A DNA stretch of 64,000 nucleotides, taken from NCBI RefSeq assembly GCF_003991355.1, contig NZ_RCSU01000007.1, positions 62,001-126,000 of the forward strand, read 5' to 3'. The notes beneath the pieces are model-generated. The model worked only from the letters and a program-made list of their open reading frames with translations. It did no database searches and was not told where the DNA came from. The stretch is from Pseudoflavitalea rhizosphaerae (GTDB lineage: Bacteria > Bacteroidota > Bacteroidia > Chitinophagales > Chitinophagaceae). Both the position numbers and the translations under genes were made by a program. Positions 43,274 through 51,936 of the stretch are shown here, piece after piece; the stretch's first letter is position 1, and every line of letters starts with the position of its first letter.

Positions 43274-44650
43274 TTAACCGAAAAGATAGCGGTAGAGTTC
43301 TTCAACCCTTGCCATCTGTATTACTTCTATATTAAATGATTGCTGACTGATCGCTTTTTGTGTGTATTTGGAAACGATGATCTTTTCGAAACCGAGTTTC
43401 TCCGCTTCGGCGATCCTTTGTTCGATCCTGTTCACGGCTCTGATCTCTCCACTGAGTCCAACTTCTCCTGCGAAACAAATATCATAAGGAAGCGGAATGT
43501 CTTCATAAGAGCTGAGCAATGCACAGAGAACAGCGAGATCGATACTCGGGTCTTCCACTTTCAGTCCGCCTGCGATATTGAGGAAAACATCTTTAACGCC
43601 GAAATGGAAGCCTCCTCTTTTTTCGAGTACGGCCAGGAGGAGCTGGAGCCTGCGCAGATCGAAGCCTGAAACCGTTCTTTGGGGCGTTCCGTAAACCGAC
43701 TGGGTCACCAGGGCCTGCACTTCCACCAAAAGGGGGCGCATTCCTTCAATGGTGGCGGCAATGGCGATACCGCTTAGTTGTTCCTCCTTCTGGCTCAGGA
43801 GGATATCGCTGGGATTGTTCACGCCCCGCATCCCGTCTGAGCCCATTTCGTAGATCCCCAGCTCCGCGGTGCTTCCGAAGCGGTTTTTGAGGGTCCGGAG
43901 GATGCGGTAGGCATAATGTCTGTCGCCCTCAAACTGCAGTACAGTATCCACCATATGCTCCAGTATTTTGGGGCCCGCAATACTGCCGTCTTTTGTGATA
44001 TGTCCGATCAGGAAAACAGGAATATGCGTGTCTTTCGCGAAGCGCTGGAATTCTGCTGTGGTTTCGCGGATCTGCGATACACTTCCGGGAGAAGAATCTA
44101 TATAAGGGCTTTGAATGGTTTGAATGGAATCTACTATCACCAGGTCTGGTTTCAGTTTTTTGATTTCCTGGAAAATAGTTTGTGTGAGGGTTTCGGTAAG
44201 CAGATAGAAAGAATCGTTCCGGATCTTCAAACGGTCTGCCCGGAGTTTGATCTGTTGATCGCTTTCTTCCCCGCTGATATAAAGTGTTGTGATATTTTTC
44301 ATCTGCAAAGCGATTTGCAGAAAGAGCGTAGACTTACCGATACCTGGTTCGCCGGCTACCAGAACAAGACTTCCGGGAACTATGCCACCGCCTAAAACCC
44401 TGTTCAGCTCTGCGTCTCCGGTGATGATGCGTTCCTGCGCATTACTTTTTATTTCATTGAGCGCAACGGTTTTCGCTGTTCCGTTCTTCTCATCTTCGTT
44501 CTTCCATTGCTTCTCTTTTTGGGAAACATCTTTATGGACCACTTCTTCGATGAACGTATTCCAGTTACCACATGAAGGACACTTACCTGACCACTTTGGA
44601 CTTTCATAACCACAGTTCGAACAAAAGAAGGCGGTTTTTATTTTACTCAT
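43274..44650 (-). CDS. radA: DNA repair protein RadA
   Basis: 458-residue RecA-like branch-migration ATPase. N-terminal zinc finger FFCSNCGYESPKWSGKCPSC, Walker A GEPGIGKST, Walker B LVIVDSIQTI, the RadA-specific LKNRFGSTAELGIYEM, and a C-terminal Lon-protease-like domain (SIDLAVLCALLSSY, GEVGLSGEIRAV). It acts in recombination and in processing of transformed DNA. First gene of the radA-comF operon. Confidence 0.97.
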   Translation of the reverse strand: MSKIKTAFFCSNCGYESPKWSGKCPSCGNWNTFIEEVVHKDVSQKEKQWKNEDEKNGTAKTVALNEIKSNAQERIITGDAELNRVLGGGIVPGSLVLVAGEPGIGKSTLFLQIALQMKNITTLYISGEESDQQIKLRADRLKIRNDSFYLLTETLTQTIFQEIKKLKPDLVIVDSIQTIQSPYIDSSPGSVSQIRETTAEFQRFAKDTHIPVFLIGHITKDGSIAGPKILEHMVDTVLQFEGDRHYAYRILRTLKNRFGSTAELGIYEMGSDGMRGVNNPSDILLSQKEEQLSGIAIAATIEGMRPLLVEVQALVTQSVYGTPQRTVSGFDLRRLQLLLAVLEKRGGFHFGVKDVFLNIAGGLKVEDPSIDLAVLCALLSSYEDIPLPYDICFAGEVGLSGEIRAVNRIEQRIAEAEKLGFEKIIVSKYTQKAISQQSFNIEVIQMARVEELYRYLFG

Positions 44651-45261
44651 ATGATAAAGATACGTTGGTAAGGATCAATTTCCGGAGTTCGAAAGAGAAG
44701 GGTAACTTTTGACTAAGCGAAGAAAAAAATATGGACGATGTATGATCGAAGAAAATTCCAAATCGCAATTCGGGAATATCATTCGATGTAGAAAATGAAC
44801 AAAGAAAATAAGTAGAAAAATTATGGAAGAAACCTGTTGGGATAATGGCAAAAAAAAGAAGAAAACAGAGATAAAAAAAGAAGAAAAAAGTGTAGGGATT
44901 TTTTTAAAGTAAAAGGGCCAACATTACTGTTGACCCCTTACTTACTAACCCATTAAATTCTTGCACTAAATTACAAATTCACGCCACATAACAAAATTAT
45001 TTTTTGGGGTTGTGAATAAATAATAATCGTTATGGAGGATCTGTTTTAATGCAGTTATAATATTGCAAATCAATTAGTTAAATTAATTTTGGTATCTCAG
45101 GAGAGCCAAACGGTGATAAAATGTCAGCCATGTTTTTTTGAATAGATTTAAGGTGACAAAACTGCTCATTTATATGCCTTAATATGACCAAAAATCTCAA
45201 AAAAAAGTTTGGTAATTCTTTTGATATTTAATTAGAATATTCATTAAAAATCCTAGTACAA
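44651..45261. other. AT-rich gap between divergent radA and Zn-peptidase genes
   Basis: This 611-bp region is very A-rich on the plus strand and holds no convincing coding sequence. Its one structured element is a hairpin at 44915-44936 (GGGCCAACA/TGTTGACCC) that, on the minus strand, is followed by TTTTACTTT; a -33/-7-like pair lies at 44992-44995 and 44966-44973. This could mark a short minus-strand RNA (about 55 bases) or a decayed remnant. Confidence 0.3.
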
Positions 45262-45954
45262 ATGACACCATCGATTTTGATTGTTTCCCTCGTGTTTCTT
45301 GGTATCAGTATGTTAGTTTCCGGGGTGTTAAAAAGTAAGTTTAATTCTTATGCAAAGATCCGGTTAACCTCCGGAATGACTGGCAGTGAAGTAGCCCAAA
45401 AGATGCTCCGTGATAATGGTATATATGATGTTCAGGTGGTATCTGTGGACGGTTTTTTGAGCGATCACTATAATCCGGCCAATAAAACCGTCAATCTGAG
45501 CCCCGATGTATATAATGGAGTGTCTATTTCAGCGGCTGCGGTGGCGGCCCATGAATGCGGACACGCCGTTCAGCACGCCACGCAGTACCCCTGGCTGAAT
45601 ATGCGGAGCAAGCTGGTTCCCGCGGTTCAATTGAGCGCAAACCTGGTTAACTGGGTATTGCTGCTGGGTGTGATTATGGTCAATACCTTCCCCCAGTTGT
45701 TGCTGGTTGGTATCATTCTTTTTGCTCTAACTACCTTATTTTCAGTGATTACGCTGCCTGTTGAGTTCGATGCCAGCAAAAGGGCGCTTGCCTGGTTGCA
45801 GCATACCAATATAACCACTGCCCAGGAATATCCCAAGGCCAAGGATGCTCTGAAATGGGCCGCCACTACATATGTAGTTGCCGCACTGGCTTCCGTTGCC
45901 ACCCTGGTCCAATATATTTTGATCTTTTTGGGAGGCAGCCGGAGCAGGGATTAA
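45262..45954 (+). CDS. Integral membrane zinc metallopeptidase (YugP-like)
   Basis: 230 residues. It has an N-terminal helix, the zinc motif HECGH in AAVAAHECGHAVQHA, a preceding LSPDVYNGVS segment and two C-terminal membrane helices (NWVLLLGVIMVNTFP and following; VVAALASVATLVQYILIFL). These fit the neutral zinc metallopeptidase family represented by YugP. Role unknown; related proteins are implicated in membrane protein turnover. Confidence 0.92.
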   Translation: MTPSILIVSLVFLGISMLVSGVLKSKFNSYAKIRLTSGMTGSEVAQKMLRDNGIYDVQVVSVDGFLSDHYNPANKTVNLSPDVYNGVSISAAAVAAHECGHAVQHATQYPWLNMRSKLVPAVQLSANLVNWVLLLGVIMVNTFPQLLLVGIILFALTTLFSVITLPVEFDASKRALAWLQHTNITTAQEYPKAKDALKWAATTYVVAALASVATLVQYILIFLGGSRSRD

Positions 45955-45984
45955 AGAAAGACAGCAATTTTTTAATATTCTGGT

Positions 45985-46012
45985 AAAGCCATGCAGCATC
46001 CTGCATGGCTTT
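45985..46012 (+). terminator. Hairpin after the Zn-peptidase gene
   Basis: AAAGCCATGCAG and CTGCATGGCTTT form a perfect 12-bp stem with loop CATC, 30 bases after the peptidase stop. The downstream T-tract is weak (CTTTCCTGTCTC), so termination efficiency is uncertain. Confidence 0.6.
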
Positions 46013-46064
46013 CCTGTCTCAGAAATATAACAACACAAGCTAACGATTGCTGACTTATACTTTT

Positions 46065-46182
46065 TCATGTTAACGTTGCCATTTTCCTGAGTAAGGAGAA
46101 TGGTATCCCGGAAACGGGGATACTCTTACTCAAAACCAAACTGCAAAGAAAACTCTGGTTAACCACCGGAGTTTTTGATTTT
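46065..46182 (+). ncRNA. Candidate structured small RNA with terminator
   Basis: Three elements follow one another: stem CCATTTTCCT/AGGAGAATGG (46079-46103, loop GAGTA), stem TATCCC/GGGATA (46104-46122, loop containing GAAA) and a terminator AAAACTCTGGT/ACCGGAGTTTT (46149-46175) followed by a T-tract. TGAGTAAG (46088-46095) can instead pair with CTTACTCA (46125-46132), which is mutually exclusive with the first stem. No known family recognised; a TACTTTTT -7-like box lies near 46040. Boundaries are estimates. Confidence 0.35.
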
Positions 46183-46542
46183 TAGGGGCTACCATTGTTT
46201 TGTTTGATAATTGTCATGATACAGAGTCCTCAGACATGGATTCTAATCCTTAATGTCCGCAGGACTAATTGCCTGGATTGCTCAGGATCGATTTGTAAGC
46301 TTCTTTGGCAGAATTCAAAGGGTTTCCCGTGTATTTTGCTTCCCTTCACCCATTGAGCCTCCATTTAGAGTTACAGCATGGCGTGACAAATAATCTTCCA
46401 ATTGCTTTTGTTCATAAAAATGCACAGTTACAATTCATCCTGTCACAGTTGCTAGTTTCTTATTGTTGCACCGATGCCAGGGGTATATCTTTACTTCCGT
46501 ACATATACTTTGTACAGGGCTGGTTCATTGTATATAATACAT

Positions 46543-46573
46543 CCGGGCAACTTTAGGGTTGCCCGGTTTTTTT
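46543..46573 (+). terminator. Orphan strong Rho-independent terminator
   Basis: CCGGGCAAC and GTTGCCCGG form a perfect 9-bp stem with loop TTTAGG, followed by seven T. No convincing plus-strand gene precedes it, so it may end a small RNA. Confidence 0.85.
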
Positions 46574-46743
46574 CTCCCTTGCACTGACCCTGTTTTTAGC
46601 AAGGTTCACTGCATCGCTCCAACGAATCTTCACAATATTATTTGATAATTTCTTATCAGCCTGTTTGCGCAGCTGGGGCAGGTGCTCCTGCAGAAATTTT
46701 CCCTGATCCAAATATTGTAATCCGGAAAAATAGATAAAAGAAA

Positions 46744-46769
46744 AACGGCGCAGAATTTTCTGCGCCGTT
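46744..46769 (-). terminator. Rho-independent terminator of the RNase G gene
   Basis: AACGGCGCAGAA and TTCTGCGCCGTT form a perfect 12-bp stem with a 2-base nominal loop; the minus strand continues TTTTTCTTTT. It sits 6 bases from the rng stop. Confidence 0.92.
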
Positions 46770-46774
46770 ACTGT

Positions 46775-48328
46775 TTATAATTTGATCTCTTCGTCGTGTT
46801 TATCAAAGAAATGGAATTCTGTGAGATGGTAGTTGGTGTTTTCTCTCACTTTCACTTTGCGGCCATACTTGAACCGCCATTTCCACTGACGTGAACTGAA
46901 CCATTTGCCTTTGGTGAGATAGGCGTACATGATCGGGTGTACAACCAGTGCAAGATCTTTGTGCTGATGAGTGATGAGATAAGAAAGATTCTTTTCAATT
47001 TCATCTTCCAGCAATAAGGTAGACGAGATCTTACCGGTTCCCGCGCAGGTAGGACAAACTTCTTGTGTATTGATATTCACTTCCGGCTTCATTCTTTGCC
47101 GGGTGATCTGCATGATACCGAATTTGGAGATCGGGAGCACAGCATGTTTTGCTCTGTCGGCTTTCATGAACTCTTCCATCGCATCGAGGAGCTTGCGTTT
47201 GTTCTCGGGGAGTTTCATATCTATGAAATCCACTACGATGATACCACCGAGGTCGCGCAAACGAAGTTGGCGCGAGATTTCGGCTGCAGCTTCGAGATTT
47301 GTTTCCAGCGCGTTCAATTCCTGGTTATTGCCAACAGATTTGTAGCCGCTGTTCACGTCTATAACGTGGAGGGCTTCTGTGTGCTCGATGATCAGGTAAG
47401 CGCCACTGGGAAGATTCACTGTTTTGCCGAATGCGGCTTTCACTTGTTTTGTGATACCGAACTGGTCGAAGATGGGGAGGCCATTGTTATAGTAAGTAAC
47501 GATCTCAGATTTTTCGGGAGCGATACGCTGGATATAATTCCTGGTATCATTGAAAAGGTTCCTGTCGTTAACTACTATCCGGTTGAAATCTTCGTTGAGC
47601 AGATCGCGGAGGATGCTGGTGGTTTTGGTCTGTTCACTCAGGATCTTGGCGGGAGCTACGGCGCCTTTGAGGTTGTGCTGGATGGTTTTCCAGGTTTCAA
47701 CCAGCATGGAGAGGTCTTCATGCAGTTCTGCCGTATTCTTGCCTTCAGCAGCAGTACGAACGATAACGCCGAAATTTTTTGGCTTGATCGCTTCCACGAT
47801 CTTCTGCAGGCGTTTGCGTTCGTCCGCGGAATGGATCTTCCGGGATACCGCTACAATGTCGTTAAATGGAGTGATGACTACAAAACGACCGGGGAGGGAG
47901 ATCTCGCAACTCAGACGTGGTCCTTTGGCCGCAATGGGTTCTTTGAGGATCTGAACCAGTATGTTCGGCTTACCGCTGAGCACTTCATTGATCTTACCGG
48001 TTTTGATGATCTCGGGTTCTACCACAAAATTGCCGAAATCGAAACCTGGTTCAGAAGTATCGTTGATGGCCTGCTGGGTGAATTTCAGTAAAGAACGTGC
48101 ATAAGGGCTGAGGTCTGTATAATGCAGGAATGCATCTTTTTCAAACCCCACATCCACAAAGGCGGCATTCAGTCCGGGAATAAGTTTTTTCACTTTCCCC
48201 AGATAGAGATCACCTACAGCAAAACTGCCATCCGCTTTTTCGTGATGAAGTTCTACCAGCTTTTTGTCCTCTAACAGGGCTATTTCTACCCCCTGAGGCG
48301 CAGCATTAATTATTAATTCCTTATTCAA
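46775..48328 (-). CDS. rng: Ribonuclease E/G family protein
   Basis: 517-residue endoribonuclease of the RNase G size class, acting in mRNA turnover and 5' rRNA maturation. S1-like RNA-binding segment GDLYLGKVKKLIPGLNAAFVDVGF-type (residues ~41-64), the Mg-binding catalytic region with VIDVNSG and IIVVDFIDMKLP, and the Zn-link CPTCAGTGKI are all visible. It lacks the long RNase E degradosome tail. Upstream on the same strand are the COX24-like peptide, a TPR protein and HU, a common Bacteroidota gene order. Confidence 0.95.
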   Translation of the reverse strand: MNKELIINAAPQGVEIALLEDKKLVELHHEKADGSFAVGDLYLGKVKKLIPGLNAAFVDVGFEKDAFLHYTDLSPYARSLLKFTQQAINDTSEPGFDFGNFVVEPEIIKTGKINEVLSGKPNILVQILKEPIAAKGPRLSCEISLPGRFVVITPFNDIVAVSRKIHSADERKRLQKIVEAIKPKNFGVIVRTAAEGKNTAELHEDLSMLVETWKTIQHNLKGAVAPAKILSEQTKTTSILRDLLNEDFNRIVVNDRNLFNDTRNYIQRIAPEKSEIVTYYNNGLPIFDQFGITKQVKAAFGKTVNLPSGAYLIIEHTEALHVIDVNSGYKSVGNNQELNALETNLEAAAEISRQLRLRDLGGIIVVDFIDMKLPENKRKLLDAMEEFMKADRAKHAVLPISKFGIMQITRQRMKPEVNINTQEVCPTCAGTGKISSTLLLEDEIEKNLSYLITHQHKDLALVVHPIMYAYLTKGKWFSSRQWKWRFKYGRKVKVRENTNYHLTEFHFFDKHDEEIKL

Positions 48329-48468
48329 GCGTAAACTTTTACCGTCTTACCAATCACCACTACAAGGAAGGTTGCTGAAGAGGTATTAATTGTCAGATAT
48401 ATCTTATCAGGGCGGGGAAAACTTGAATAAATGACAAGTAATGAATTCAGCTAAAAGGAAGAAGGAAT

Positions 48469-48488
48469 GGGCCGGTGATCGCCGGCCC
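48469..48488 (-). terminator. GC-rich hairpin after the COX24-like gene
   Basis: GGGCCGG and CCGGCCC form a perfect 7-bp stem with loop TGATCG, about 20 bases after the stop at 48509; the minus strand continues with a pyrimidine-rich CATTCCTTCTTCCTTTT. Possible terminator or attenuator before rng. Confidence 0.5.
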
Positions 48489-48508
48489 TGTGTAAAAAGA
48501 AAAAACTC

Positions 48509-48604
48509 TTAGCGATTTTTCTTCTTATGACGGTTCTTTCTCAGTCTTTTCTTACGCTTGTGCGTAGCGATCTTATGACGTTTTCTCTTTTTTCCACAAG
48601 GCAT
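48509..48604 (-). CDS. COX24/AURKAIP1 (mS38-like) ribosome-associated peptide
   Basis: A 31-residue, extremely basic peptide: MPCGKKRKRHKIATHKRKKR followed by LRKNRHKKKNR. It matches the AURKAIP1/COX24 C-terminal domain known from mitochondrial small-subunit protein mS38 and conserved as a stand-alone short gene in Bacteroidota. It is expected to bind rRNA in the ribosome. Too short for usual gene-length cut-offs. Lies between rng and the TPR gene on the same strand. Confidence 0.85.
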   Translation of the reverse strand: MPCGKKRKRHKIATHKRKKRLRKNRHKKKNR

Positions 48605-48645
48605 ATAACACCAATGAATTAAAGTTAACAAATGATTTTTCTATC

Positions 48646-49491
48646 CTATTGTTTCAGCGCTTTTATACGCTGGTCAATATCTGCAATGATCTCGGGGTTA
48701 CCGAGTTTTTTCTTTGCGGCTTCATACCAGTGAATGGCTTCGGTTTTATTGCCTCTGCCTTCATGGATATCTGCCAGCATCAGTACGGCTTCCAGGTTAT
48801 TCGGTTCTTTGGTGGCCACTTTGGTAAGCCTTTCGATGGCTTTATCCATCTGACCGGACATCAAAGCGCCCTGACCTAACATGAATTGCGCGTACATATT
48901 GGTTGAATCTCTCTCCGCCACTTCGCGGATCTTCAGGATTCCTTCCATCGGATTGCTGCTGATATTACCGAAAAGGTAACAACTTCCCAGGCCGATTTTC
49001 AACGAATCATTATTGGGATCCAGCTCTAATCCTTTCTCAAACAACTCTTTAGCCTGTGTGGCCATCCAGGTCCTCAGGGAGGGGGCAGGCTGACGACGAA
49101 CCCCGTCCAAAAAGAATTGGGCAGCAAAGGTGAGGTTTTTTTGAGAATTTTCCAATTTAGCTGCTTCTGCAGTGTAATATGCAAAAGGAAGCAGGGCATG
49201 GGCGGAGTCTCTCCAGAACCCAGCCATCTGCTTATACATTTGGATCTGTTGCTCCTTCACGTCGCCGCGCACAACGGATGCTTCCAGCCGGGTAATGTAC
49301 TCCTGCTGGGAAACAGACAGTTTTTGCTTGGATGCCGAAAGAATAGCTTTAATGTCGATCGCGGTAGAGTCCTGATGGGTAGCGGCGGCAACAGGTCCTG
49401 CCTTTTGAGTGGGAACTGTTCTGCCAAAAAAATAAATTAGGCAGAGGAGGGCCACTCCGCCACCTACAACGATGATCTGCTGCTTTTTCAC
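48646..49491 (-). CDS. Membrane-anchored TPR protein
   Basis: 281 residues with one N-terminal membrane helix (IIVVGGGVALLCLIYFFG) and a periplasmic TPR region in the C-terminal half (LDPNNDSLKIGLGSCYLFG, AQFMLGQGALMSGQMDKAIE, LMLADIHEGRGNKTEAIHWY). Likely a scaffold protein in the periplasm; partner unknown. Between HU and the COX24-like gene, probably one transcript with HU (26-bp gap). Confidence 0.88.
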   Translation of the reverse strand: MKKQQIIVVGGGVALLCLIYFFGRTVPTQKAGPVAAATHQDSTAIDIKAILSASKQKLSVSQQEYITRLEASVVRGDVKEQQIQMYKQMAGFWRDSAHALLPFAYYTAEAAKLENSQKNLTFAAQFFLDGVRRQPAPSLRTWMATQAKELFEKGLELDPNNDSLKIGLGSCYLFGNISSNPMEGILKIREVAERDSTNMYAQFMLGQGALMSGQMDKAIERLTKVATKEPNNLEAVLMLADIHEGRGNKTEAIHWYEAAKKKLGNPEIIADIDQRIKALKQ

Positions 49492-49517
49492 GTATCAGAA
49501 TAATTTAGGCAGCAAAA

Positions 49518-49838
49518 TTACATCTCATCGTCCGGGTTTGGTTGATCTTCTTTGATTGATTGTAACTTTTTAACTTCTGCAACAAATTCTTTTGCAGGTT
49601 TGAATGCGGGAATGTAATGTTCAGGGATGTGAACCGCAATGTTCTTTTTAATGTTGCGGCCGATCTTGGCGGCTCTTTTCTTGGTGATAAAGCTACCAAA
49701 ACCACGGATGTAGATGTTCTCCCCCTGGGACAAGGTGTCTTTCACTTCCTTGAACATGGTTTCCAGCGTAACCAGAACATCAACCTTCGGAATACCTGTT
49801 TTTTCAGATATTTGGTTAACGAGGTCTGCCTTTCTCAT
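49518..49838 (-). CDS. HU/IHF-family DNA-binding protein
   Basis: 106 residues. Nucleoid protein that bends DNA: N-terminal dimerisation helices KADLVNQISEKTGIPKVDV, then GENIYIRGFGSFITKKRAAK and the DNA-gripping arm region RNIKKNIAVHIPEHYIPAFKPAKEF. The ~15-residue acidic tail (EDQPNPDDEM) is an extension beyond the HU core. Divergent from mutY, a conserved Bacteroidota arrangement. Confidence 0.94.
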   Translation of the reverse strand: MRKADLVNQISEKTGIPKVDVLVTLETMFKEVKDTLSQGENIYIRGFGSFITKKRAAKIGRNIKKNIAVHIPEHYIPAFKPAKEFVAEVKKLQSIKEDQPNPDDEM

Positions 49839-50141
49839 GTCGTTTGAGTTTTAAACAGTTTAAAAATTTTTTTATAGGCTATTGATCACCCTCTGGGGCA
49901 ATCCGCACAAAATCAATTCTTTACCCAAATTAAAAGTTAATTCGCACATTTGCAAGAAAAGTATAAATTATTGATTATGAATTTTCAACATGCCAGTTGC
50001 TAAAAAGTTTATAGAAACACTCATTTTCAATAAGTTATTTGTCATAACTTGTGCCAACCGCAAGTTTCCCATTTGCTGGCAAAAGTTCAAAACGGGAATG
50101 GCGGCAGCGTAGAAACCACAAAAAAAGAAACCTGTTTTCGG
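49839..50141. other. Divergent promoter region between HU and mutY
   Basis: 303 bp of mostly AT-rich DNA with several TTTG/TAnnTT-like boxes on both strands but no single clear promoter, hairpin or gene. An open frame of mutY continues back to 50049 only through non-ATG codons. Confidence 0.4.
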
Positions 50142-51212
50142 ATGAAACCTGATTTTACCCGGAAATTATTGCAGTGGAATAAAGATTCCAATACAAGGTC
50201 CATGCCCTGGAAAGGAGAGAAGAATCCTTACAGGATTTGGCTCAGTGAGATCATTCTCCAGCAAACCCGCGTGGAGCAAGGATTAGCCTATTATCAGAAA
50301 TTTCTCGAAACATTTCCTACCATTCAACACCTGGCAAATGCGCCCGAGCAGGAAGTTTTCAAATGCTGGGAAGGACTTGGGTATTACACGCGCTGCAAGA
50401 ACCTCATTGCTACTGCAAAAAAAATTGCCGGCGAACTCAATGGTGTATTTCCTTCCACGTATGAATCCATTAAAGAACTCAAAGGCATCGGTCCATATAC
50501 GGCCGCTGCCATTGCATCCTTTGCATTCGATGAGCCTAAAGCCGTGGTGGACGGCAATGTACAACGCGTATTGAGCCGTTACTTCGGCATCTCTACTCCC
50601 ATCGATACCACTTCCGGAAAAAAGTTATACCAGGAACTTGCGCAAGCGCTCATAGACACTGATCAACCGGCGGCATACAACCAGGCCATCATGGATTTTG
50701 GCGCTGTGATCTGCAAACCTCAGTCACCCTTATGCGCAAACTGTGTCCAGAATGAAGATTGCGAAGCATTCAAACATGATCTCGTAAAGCAATTGCCGGT
50801 AAAAGAAAAAACGCTGGTGAAAAGCACGAGGTGGTTGTATTACTTTATTATCGTATCTGACGATCATGTTTATATCCGTCAGAGAACGGGTAAAGACATA
50901 TGGGAAAATCTGCATGAGTTTGTCCTCTATGAGGCCGAAGGGCCTGTGCATACTGCATTTCAGGAGCTGCCCTTCCTGAATGAATTTCTTGGTGATATAC
51001 CTTTCTCCATTTTGCATATTAGTAAAATGTTCAAACAGCAGTTGACACATCAAACTATTAACGGACAGTTTATTACTGTAGATATATCCAAACCCCTTCC
51101 CACCGCATCAGGATATTTTCAGGTTTCGAAAGCACATTTGTCGAACTACCCTTTCCCGCGATTCATTAATATGTTCCTTGAAGAAACCGCCTCCCCGGCA
51201 CGATTATTTTAG
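50142..51212 (+). CDS. mutY: A/G-specific adenine glycosylase
   Basis: 356 residues from the ATG at 50142 (MKPDFTRKLLQW); the longer frame to 50049 adds unconserved residues. It excises adenine opposite 8-oxoguanine. Seen: catalytic-side LSEIILQQTRVEQG, helix-hairpin-helix LKGIGPYTAAAIASFAF, catalytic Asp in VVDGNVQRVLSRYF, Fe-S ligands in ICKPQSPLCANCVQNEDCEAF-type spacing C-x6-C-x2-C-x5-C, and a C-terminal NUDIX-like domain. Leads the mutY-ssb-gldE-gldD cluster. Confidence 0.96.
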   Translation: MKPDFTRKLLQWNKDSNTRSMPWKGEKNPYRIWLSEIILQQTRVEQGLAYYQKFLETFPTIQHLANAPEQEVFKCWEGLGYYTRCKNLIATAKKIAGELNGVFPSTYESIKELKGIGPYTAAAIASFAFDEPKAVVDGNVQRVLSRYFGISTPIDTTSGKKLYQELAQALIDTDQPAAYNQAIMDFGAVICKPQSPLCANCVQNEDCEAFKHDLVKQLPVKEKTLVKSTRWLYYFIIVSDDHVYIRQRTGKDIWENLHEFVLYEAEGPVHTAFQELPFLNEFLGDIPFSILHISKMFKQQLTHQTINGQFITVDISKPLPTASGYFQVSKAHLSNYPFPRFINMFLEETASPARLF

Positions 51213-51349
51213 GCATGTGAAAGTTGGTTTAGAACCATCCATGGATACCTGTAGAACGGCCAAATAATTGTGATAATATCTCTGAAAAAAATTAACTTTA
51301 AAAGTAATTAAAACCGACAGGCGATTCATTAACATTCAAACTTACCATT

Positions 51350-51796
51350 ATGCGCGGTGTAAACAGGGTTATGTTAATTGGAAATTTAGGACGAGATCCG
51401 GATGTGCAATACCTGGAAGGTAATATCGCAGTAGCCAAATTCCCGCTCGCCACTACCGAAACTTTCAAAGACAGGGCTGGTAAGCTCATCTCACAAACAG
51501 AATGGCATACAGTAGTGCTCTGGCGCGGCCTGGCCGAGTTGGCTCAAAAATACCTGCATAAAGGAAGCCTGGTTTATATTGAAGGTCGTTTGCGTACCCG
51601 TAGCTGGGAAGACAAAGAGGGTAACAAGAAATTCGCTACCGAAGTTGTGGGTGATAACCTGATCATGCTGGATAAACGCTCTGATTCCGGAGGCCAAAGC
51701 TCGCATACTCATCCCCATGGTGAAAACGCGGAAGGGTTCGGTAATCACGATGTTCCCCCGCCCATGCAGGAACCCTCGCCAGACCTGCCTTTCTAA
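51350..51796 (+). CDS. ssb: Single-stranded DNA-binding protein
   Basis: 148 residues: OB-fold start RGVNRVMLIGNLGRDPDVQY, core TEWHTVVLWRGLAELAQKYL and GSLVYIEGRLRTRSWEDKEG, then a disordered linker and the protein-interaction tip PDLPF at the C-terminus. Essential replication/repair factor. The tip is less acidic than the classical DDDIPF. Confidence 0.97.
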   Translation: MRGVNRVMLIGNLGRDPDVQYLEGNIAVAKFPLATTETFKDRAGKLISQTEWHTVVLWRGLAELAQKYLHKGSLVYIEGRLRTRSWEDKEGNKKFATEVVGDNLIMLDKRSDSGGQSSHTHPHGENAEGFGNHDVPPPMQEPSPDLPF

Positions 51797-51936
51797 GAAG
51801 CCCCTTTTCCGTTACAAGTAATATCTTTACAACCCAAATCGATAATGGTCAGGCTAAAACCCTTTGCCATACACGAAAACAACCAGCAAAACCGTTGTTT
51901 TGTCTGGTAAGACATTGATCACGCAAACCCTTTGAG

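Larger units (their letters stand above)
45955..46774. other. Gene-free, hairpin-rich intergenic region
   Basis: 820 bp with no convincing protein gene but several RNA-like elements: a hairpin at 45985-46012, a structured segment ending in a strong terminator (46079-46182), a nested stem at 46226-46265 (GTCCT/AGGAC outside, ACAT/ATGT, GGAT/ATCC inside), another strong plus-strand terminator at 46543-46573 and the rng terminator at 46744-46769. Two plus-strand terminators with no gene before them suggest non-coding transcripts. Confidence 0.5.

Noticed and set aside
46305-46556. 83-residue plus frame before the orphan terminator
   Set aside because: Starts with TTG, no family features, stop lies inside the terminator stem. 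A non-coding transcript is as likely.
46553-46711. 52-residue minus frame (TTG start) with charged, helical composition (LQEHLPQLRKQADKKL)
   Set aside because: No ATG, stop falls in the terminator hairpin and no homology recognised; could be a gene remnant but unsupported.
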